Assembly (NCBI GenBank): GCA_036653735.1
Contig: JAVVTI010000034.1
Location: 1 to 9,322, forward strand
Direction of reading: 5' to 3'
Source of the DNA: CAVCAD01 sp036653735
Lineage (GTDB): Bacteria > Bacillota_I > Bacilli_A > RF39 > UBA660
Length of the DNA stretch: 9,322 bases
The notes under the pieces were generated by a model that saw nothing but the letters and a program-made list of their open reading frames with translations, ran no database searches and was not told where the DNA came from. The position numbers were made by a program, and so were the translations under genes. Positions 7,114-9,322 of this stretch are shown here, piece by piece (the stretch's first letter is position 1; every line of letters starts with the position of its first letter).

Positions 7114-7119
7114 AAACCT

Positions 7120-7611
7120 ATGAATGAGTATAAGGAAATAGTTACTAAAGCAGTTATATCTAAAGAAACTAAGAAGATTAATATAAAGTTTGATGCCCTA
7201 GTAGAAAGAAATATTACTAAAGTTATAGGTGCTTATATACTTAATAATGAAGTATGTGGTAAAATAGATGAGGGTGTTGTTAAAATAAATGGTGTATTTG
7301 ATACAAATATATGGTATAGTTATGATAACAATACTAAAACTGATGTTATAACATCTAAGAATAATTATGAAGAAATTCTTAAAGTGGATAAAGATATATT
7401 AGATGGAGACTTGGCTGAAGTTAAAGTTAAATGTATTACACCACCTGTATGTACAAATGCTATACATAAGAAGAATAAGATATCATATGTATTAGACTTT
7501 GAACTACAGATGCAACTAGTAGGTGAGGTTACTATAAGAATAAAAGAATATAATGAAGAAAATAAAGTGGTAGATGAAATAGAGGTTAATACTGACTATT
7601 TAAAGGAGTAG
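7120..7611 (+). CDS. cotE: CotE-like outer spore coat morphogenetic protein
   Basis: A 163-residue protein that matches Bacillus CotE as I remember it, especially at the N-terminus (NEYKEIVTKAV), in GVFDTNIWYSYDNNTKTDV (58-76) and in LVGEVTIRI (133-141). In Bacillus, CotE is made in the mother cell, assembles around the forespore and recruits the outer coat proteins. The position right behind miaB also fits: Bacillus subtilis has miaB(ymcB)-ymcA-cotE. Two differences stand out: no ymcA lies between, and the protein ends at DEIEVNTDYLKE, lacking most of the long acidic tail of Bacillus CotE (about 180 residues). There is no signal peptide or membrane segment, as expected. It is likely cotranscribed with miaB and possibly also expressed from its own sigma-E-like promoter. 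Its last codons contain the ribosome site of the next gene. Confidence 0.9.
   Translation: MNEYKEIVTKAVISKETKKINIKFDALVERNITKVIGAYILNNEVCGKIDEGVVKINGVFDTNIWYSYDNNTKTDVITSKNNYEEILKVDKDILDGDLAEVKVKCITPPVCTNAIHKKNKISYVLDFELQMQLVGEVTIRIKEYNEENKVVDEIEVNTDYLKE
7602..7608 (+). promoter_or_regulatory. Ribosome binding site embedded in the cotE 3' end
   Basis: AAAGGAG lies within the final Leu-Lys-Glu codons of cotE, directly before its TAG stop, and five bases before the ATG at 7614. The two frames are separated by only two bases, so translation of the 151-residue gene is probably coupled to that of cotE. Confidence 0.8.
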
Positions 7612-7613
7612 AA

Positions 7614-8069
7614 ATGGAAGAAAAGCAAATATTAATGGATGATAAGATTAACTATAACTTATTATCAGACCAGGAAGGATCATATGTACTTAGTTTTTTA
7701 CTAAGTACTAAAGAAGTAAAAGATTCTTACTTTACTAATGAAGAAGCTAAAGTATTAAAAGCATACTTAAGGAAAGAAAGTGATGATACTGTTTATTTTT
7801 CTTTGGTACTATCATATTCTAATGAAGAGAGTCTTTATACAGGAGAAGTTCTTTTAGTAAATATTAATAAAGTATATATAATAGGGTTAATAACTAGAAT
7901 GAAAAATAATGAAGAAATAGAAGTTTATGATACATTTAATTCTACTAAAAAAGGAATAGTTAGACATACTATTTATCAAAGTGTTAAAAATACATTTGAT
8001 GTATCTCTTAGTCTTCCTACTAAAGAAGATATTAATGAGTTTAAAAAAAATATAATAAATAGTAAATAA
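7614..8069 (+). CDS. Hypothetical protein, 151 residues, coupled to cotE
   Basis: I do not recognise this protein. It has 151 residues, is acidic and basic in alternation, and has no signal peptide or membrane helix, so it is probably cytoplasmic. Alternating hydrophobic stretches such as SYVLSFLLS (23-31), TVYFSLVLSY (59-68), GEVLLVNINKVYIIGLI (77-93) and FDVSLSLP (128-135) suggest a beta-rich fold with a few helices. There are no cysteines, histidine is nearly absent, and no catalytic motif stands out. The start is fixed by the AAAGGAG inside cotE. Tight coupling to a coat morphogenetic gene suggests a role in the spore coat or in mother-cell assembly, but that is inference from position only. 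It is not RicA (YmcA), the protein found next to cotE in Bacillus, which is mainly helical. Confidence 0.85.
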   Translation: MEEKQILMDDKINYNLLSDQEGSYVLSFLLSTKEVKDSYFTNEEAKVLKAYLRKESDDTVYFSLVLSYSNEESLYTGEVLLVNINKVYIIGLITRMKNNEEIEVYDTFNSTKKGIVRHTIYQSVKNTFDVSLSLPTKEDINEFKKNIINSK

Positions 8070-8095
8070 TAATATATAAAAGGTGGTATTAAATA

Positions 8096-9247
8096 ATGAA
8101 AAAGAATGTATTTATAATAACAAATATATTATTAATTATTATATGTCTTTTATGTGCACTTTTAGGTATTGTTCATAATACTGTTAAAGTTAAAGAAGAG
8201 AAAGAGAAACTTAATACTGAGACTTCTAATATAATTAAAATATTTAATAAGAAAGATAAAGTATTAGATGAGGGTATTTCTATTAAAGCAACTAATCAAA
8301 ATAATAATATTTTAATTATATATAAAGGTATTGATATAGAAAGTAAATACTTAGTAAAACATACTATAAATAGATTATATTATAATTTTAATCCTAGTAT
8401 AAAAGAAGAGACTTTAGTATTTAGAGAGTTATTAGATACTATTAGTGTTATGAATGGAAAAGAAGTAAAGAGTACATATGATACCTCTTTATATGCTAAC
8501 TTAACTGGTTTTAATATACATGAGGGTTTAGTATATAAAAGACTTAATGATAAGGAAGTAAAGAGTATTATTAATACTAAGGTTTCATTAAAACTAGTTA
8601 ATGTAGAGAAAGAAAAAGAAGAAAAAAGAAAAGAAGAAGCTTACTTAAATAGGATGACTGTTGCTAAGACATTTGATTTTATTGGTAAGTTACCTGTATT
8701 AGGTAATCTTAATCTTAGTGAATTATCTAATAATTTTTATGATCAAAGTATTAAGAATAATGCTGACTTAGTAGTATATTCAAAGTATGCTGTTGAAAAT
8801 GGATGGGGATATGTTTGGGGTACTTTTGGATGGACTTTAAGTGAGTCATATTTTAATTATTCAGTAGGAAGAAGTGACTACAATAGAGAAAATGCTGAAT
8901 TTTTAAAAACAAATTATTTGGATAAAAGAGTAACTGATTGTGTAGGTTTAATTAAATCTTATGCTTGGTATATGCCAGGGACAAATAATATAGAATATGG
9001 TAAGAATGGTTTTCCAGATATGCATGCTGATGGTTTATTAGATATGGCTAAAGAAAAAGGTAGTATATCTACTATTCCTGAAATACCAGGACTTGGTTTA
9101 TGGTCATCAGGACATGCTGGAGTATATATAGGAAATGGTAAAGGTATAGAAGCAATGAATATTAAAAATGGTGTACAAGTAACTACTGTTAAAAATAGAA
9201 GCTGGACACACTGGTTTAAAATTCCTTATATAACATACTATGAATAA
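8096..9247 (+). CDS. Membrane-anchored NlpC/P60 family peptidase
   Basis: A 383-residue protein that is cytoplasmic for its first few residues, crosses the membrane once (about 5-26) and exposes the rest outside. No signal-peptidase site or proper lipobox is evident, so it is likely anchored. Residues about 45-165 form an unrecognised domain, followed by a charged, probably coiled stretch (about 168-186). The C-terminal NlpC/P60 domain (about 222-383) holds GYVWGTFGWTLSES (238-251), the nucleophile C282 in TDCVGLIKSY and the catalytic H340 in GHAGVYIGNG. E352 in GIEAM stands where many members have His, Asn or Gln; relatives I recall from gut Firmicutes and their phages share this IEA form. 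The expected role is cleaving peptide bonds in peptidoglycan stem peptides. An AAAGGTGG site (8079-8086) supports the start. Following cotE, it may act on the forespore envelope or cortex, but a general wall role is equally possible. Confidence 0.85.
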   Translation: MKKNVFIITNILLIIICLLCALLGIVHNTVKVKEEKEKLNTETSNIIKIFNKKDKVLDEGISIKATNQNNNILIIYKGIDIESKYLVKHTINRLYYNFNPSIKEETLVFRELLDTISVMNGKEVKSTYDTSLYANLTGFNIHEGLVYKRLNDKEVKSIINTKVSLKLVNVEKEKEEKRKEEAYLNRMTVAKTFDFIGKLPVLGNLNLSELSNNFYDQSIKNNADLVVYSKYAVENGWGYVWGTFGWTLSESYFNYSVGRSDYNRENAEFLKTNYLDKRVTDCVGLIKSYAWYMPGTNNIEYGKNGFPDMHADGLLDMAKEKGSISTIPEIPGLGLWSSGHAGVYIGNGKGIEAMNIKNGVQVTTVKNRSWTHWFKIPYITYYE

Positions 9248-9276
9248 TATAATTAATTTGTTTGGTGTAAAGAAAT

Positions 9277-9318
9277 TTAGTTAAAAAAATTATAAGTTTT
9301 AAATTAACTAATTTTTTT
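9277..9318 (+). terminator. Terminator of the miaB-cotE-NlpC/P60 unit
   Basis: TTAGTTAA (9277-9284) pairs perfectly with TTAACTAA (9304-9311) around a 19-base loop in which A and T runs can pair further. Seven T residues (9312-9318) follow. It lies 29 bases after the last stop codon. The stem is AT-rich, so the call rests mainly on position and the T run. Confidence 0.7.
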
Positions 9319-9322
9319 ATAT

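Noticed and set aside
7106..7120. Inverted repeat over the cotE ribosome site (TAGG...CCTA, and AGGT-AA-ACCT)
   Set aside because: The pairing is only four bases with either a seven-base or an impossible two-base loop, too weak for convincing translational control.
1..9322. Alternative genetic code (TGA as tryptophan), suggested by the extreme AT content
   Set aside because: Tryptophans in the conserved genes are TGG and no in-frame TGA is needed in any gene, so the standard bacterial code fits.

Overview
The window is a strongly AT-rich stretch of bacterial chromosome from a low-GC Bacillota (Firmicutes) lineage. Tryptophan is read from TGG and no in-frame TGA interrupts a gene, so the standard bacterial code fits better than the Mollicutes code. 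Regulatory sites are classical: TTGACA/TATAAT-type promoters, strong AGGAGG-type ribosome sites and hairpin plus T-run terminators. A recognisable CotE spore-coat protein directly behind miaB recalls the Bacillus order miaB(ymcB)-ymcA-cotE. The organism is therefore probably an endospore former, or descends from one, on the Bacilli side of the phylum. That placement is an inference.

Layout. (1) 28-207: a compact tRNA-Ala(UGC) unit with its own promoter, a short leader hairpin and a terminator. (2) 247-2894: a large YfhO-family membrane protein, probably a GT-C glycosyltransferase acting on cell-envelope polymers, then a 23-codon cationic mini-ORF that runs into a terminator. (3) 2930-3106: a 58-residue two-helix membrane protein resembling small phage proteins. 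(4) 3170-5559, minus strand: a RodA/FtsW-family glycan polymerase followed by a UvrX-type Y-family DNA polymerase, ending at a terminator that can work in both directions. (5) 5615-9318, plus strand: a promoter with a 17-bp spacer drives miaB, cotE, an unrecognised 151-residue gene and a membrane-anchored NlpC/P60 peptidase, closed by a terminator.

How the genes fit. miaB is a housekeeping tRNA-modification gene. The three genes behind it are closely spaced: 36 nt, 2 nt with the ribosome site inside cotE, and 26 nt. A possible sigma-E-type promoter sits in the end of miaB, so cotE and the two genes after it may form a sporulation module inside a vegetative operon. YfhO, RodA/FtsW and the NlpC/P60 protein all act on the cell envelope. 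The most interesting candidate for something undescribed is the cotE - 151-residue orphan - NlpC/P60 cassette. Nothing in the window looks like an intact mobile element, CRISPR array or defence island.
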